NCBI GenBank assembly: GCA_013398295.1
Contig: VZSF01007320.1
Location: 541,495-605,494 of the forward strand
Source: Chionis minor
Taxonomy: Eukaryota > Chordata > Aves > Charadriiformes > Chionididae
Reading direction: 5' to 3'
DNA length: 64,000 nucleotides
Position numbers and translations under genes: made by a program
Notes under the pieces: model-generated
The model's input: only the letters and a program-made list of their open reading frames with translations
Told to the model about the DNA's origin: nothing
Database searches by the model: none
Shown: piece by piece, positions 62,900 to 64,000 of the stretch
How positions within the stretch are numbered: the stretch's first letter is position 1
Layout: each line of letters begins with the position of its first letter

Positions 62900-62950
62900 C
62901 ACTTGATTGGCCCAGTGGTCTGATCTGGTCTGGCAAATACAATATTCTCT
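62900..62950 (+). mobile_element. Old CR1/L3-like LINE 3' tail
   Basis: 'cttgattggcccagtggtct' followed by 'gatctggtctggcaaataca' matches the familiar tail 'ctagatggacctttggtctg' 'acccagtatggcaattccta' of CR1/L3-type elements in turtles, crocodiles and birds. Only the last 50 bases are recognisable; the 5' side fades into unique sequence. Confidence 0.5.
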
Positions 62951-64000
62951 ACAAGGCTCCTAAGAGGAATTCCCTAGCTGATCACACATTTCTTTGCACT
63001 ATTATAGATCTTCCCCTATCCATTTCTTCTGACTCGTTTCTACTTATTATCTGGGGAAGCTATTTGCAGCAGCTTGTTCACAGGAACATGTGAAATTACC
63101 TTGTTCCTCTCTGCTCCAAGTCTCCACTGTTAAAAGAACAAATATTTGATTTTATTTTTTTTTCTACTTAGCTGGAAACATCTTTTTGTATATAAGAGTA
63201 TTAGTGGGTTTTTTCTTCTTTTTTTCCCCCCAATTTTCTGCCAGAGAGAGCAGTTGGGAGTTTTCCACCGAAACAGATTCTCGTTAGCAAATACCATTTT
63301 GTTGAAATCAAAACACTTTGTAGAAACTTAATGGTTTCAGCAAACTTTATGATCCTCCACTGTAGAGGGGCTGCCAGAAACCAGCTCATGGGGCAAGCTG
63401 TTCAGAAGTGCATTTTTCCAAGCACCACGGTCTCCAAGGATGCTGCGCCACAAGAGTTTTAACTGATGTAAGTCAGCACTAATGAATTCCCATTTTTGCC
63501 CAGGAGAGGGTTTGAGAAGGGAGTGGGTAAGACGGTATGGCTAGAGGTGGGGTGAAGGTGATGCTGCAGCAGTGGTTAAAACTGTCGTGGAAGTGCAGCC
63601 TGAAACAGCCTCACTGCGTGTTCATGTCCCGTATCCTTCTCACTCAGCAGCACATTTCCCTCAGCAGGAAATTTCTGCCAAGGTTCCCACAGTAGAGGTT
63701 CCCACAAAGCAGAAATCCTCAGGTTTACCTGGTTTGTTTAAGACTGTGCTTGTGTTTTGGTTTTTTTTCCTCTAAAGCATTAAGCAGTTGTGTACCCTTG
63801 AGGGCAAACTCTAAGTGATAAACCCTGCTTCATTGTTAGTGTGACCATGGATACCATCTAGCATCCCTTTTTTTCAGAAGCCCTCACAATCCTGGGTTAA
63901 TGTTTATAAATCCTTTACACAGATGTGAGGTTTTGCTTATGGAGCACGAGAATGTTATGATATCCCTAAGGACACGGCGCAGGCAGGAGTCAGGATTTGC
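62951..64000. other. Non-coding stretch to the window end
   Basis: Unique sequence with T-rich runs (63150-63163, 63209-63230). No gene, repeat family or RNA is recognised. Confidence 0.55.

Overview
This window looks like vertebrate nuclear DNA, most likely from a bird. The recognisable repeats are CR1-type LINE copies of several ages, a long terminal repeat of a type common in bird genomes, and thin remnants of very old amniote repeats (MIR/L2-like pieces and small palindromic elements). I see no primate or rodent repeats (Alu, B1, young L1), repeat density is low, and base composition is moderately AT-rich with scattered CpG. Family names come from recognising sequence by eye; no database search was run.

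I found no host protein-coding gene that I can support. Reading frames across the window are short, lack conserved domains and fit chance expectation. The only convincing protein-level signals are decayed CR1 reverse-transcriptase and endonuclease pieces. The window is therefore read as intergenic sequence or the inside of a very large intron. No tRNA gene, rRNA, snRNA, CRISPR array or operon-like structure was seen.

Layout: 0-9 kb is mostly unique sequence with one old LINE/SINE tail near 3.4 kb and an AT-rich, homeodomain-site-rich block near 7.6 kb. At 9.1-10.3 kb lies the largest element, a minus-strand CR1 that kept its 3' end, reverse-transcriptase C-terminus and endonuclease but lost most of the reverse transcriptase. 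From 10.9 to 30 kb the sequence is mainly unique, with palindromic old element remnants (10.95 kb, perhaps 18.5 and 26.0 kb), a purine-rich tract (12.6-13.0 kb) and an octamer palindrome (16.77 kb). A diverged solo LTR occupies about 30.4-31.1 kb. From 36.8 to 44.4 kb come another palindromic remnant and three CR1 pieces. A CR1 reverse-transcriptase fragment at 47.65 kb is followed by a cluster of MIR-like or tRNA-SINE-like remnants up to 52.5 kb. The rest is unique apart from a small minisatellite (60.49 kb) and an old CR1/L3-like tail (62.9 kb).

The parts do not form a pathway. The likeliest functional content is regulatory: several AT-rich blocks carry palindromic POU or homeodomain sites and resemble developmental enhancers. 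That is inference from composition and motifs; alignment to other amniotes is the deciding test. I found no convincing new biological system.
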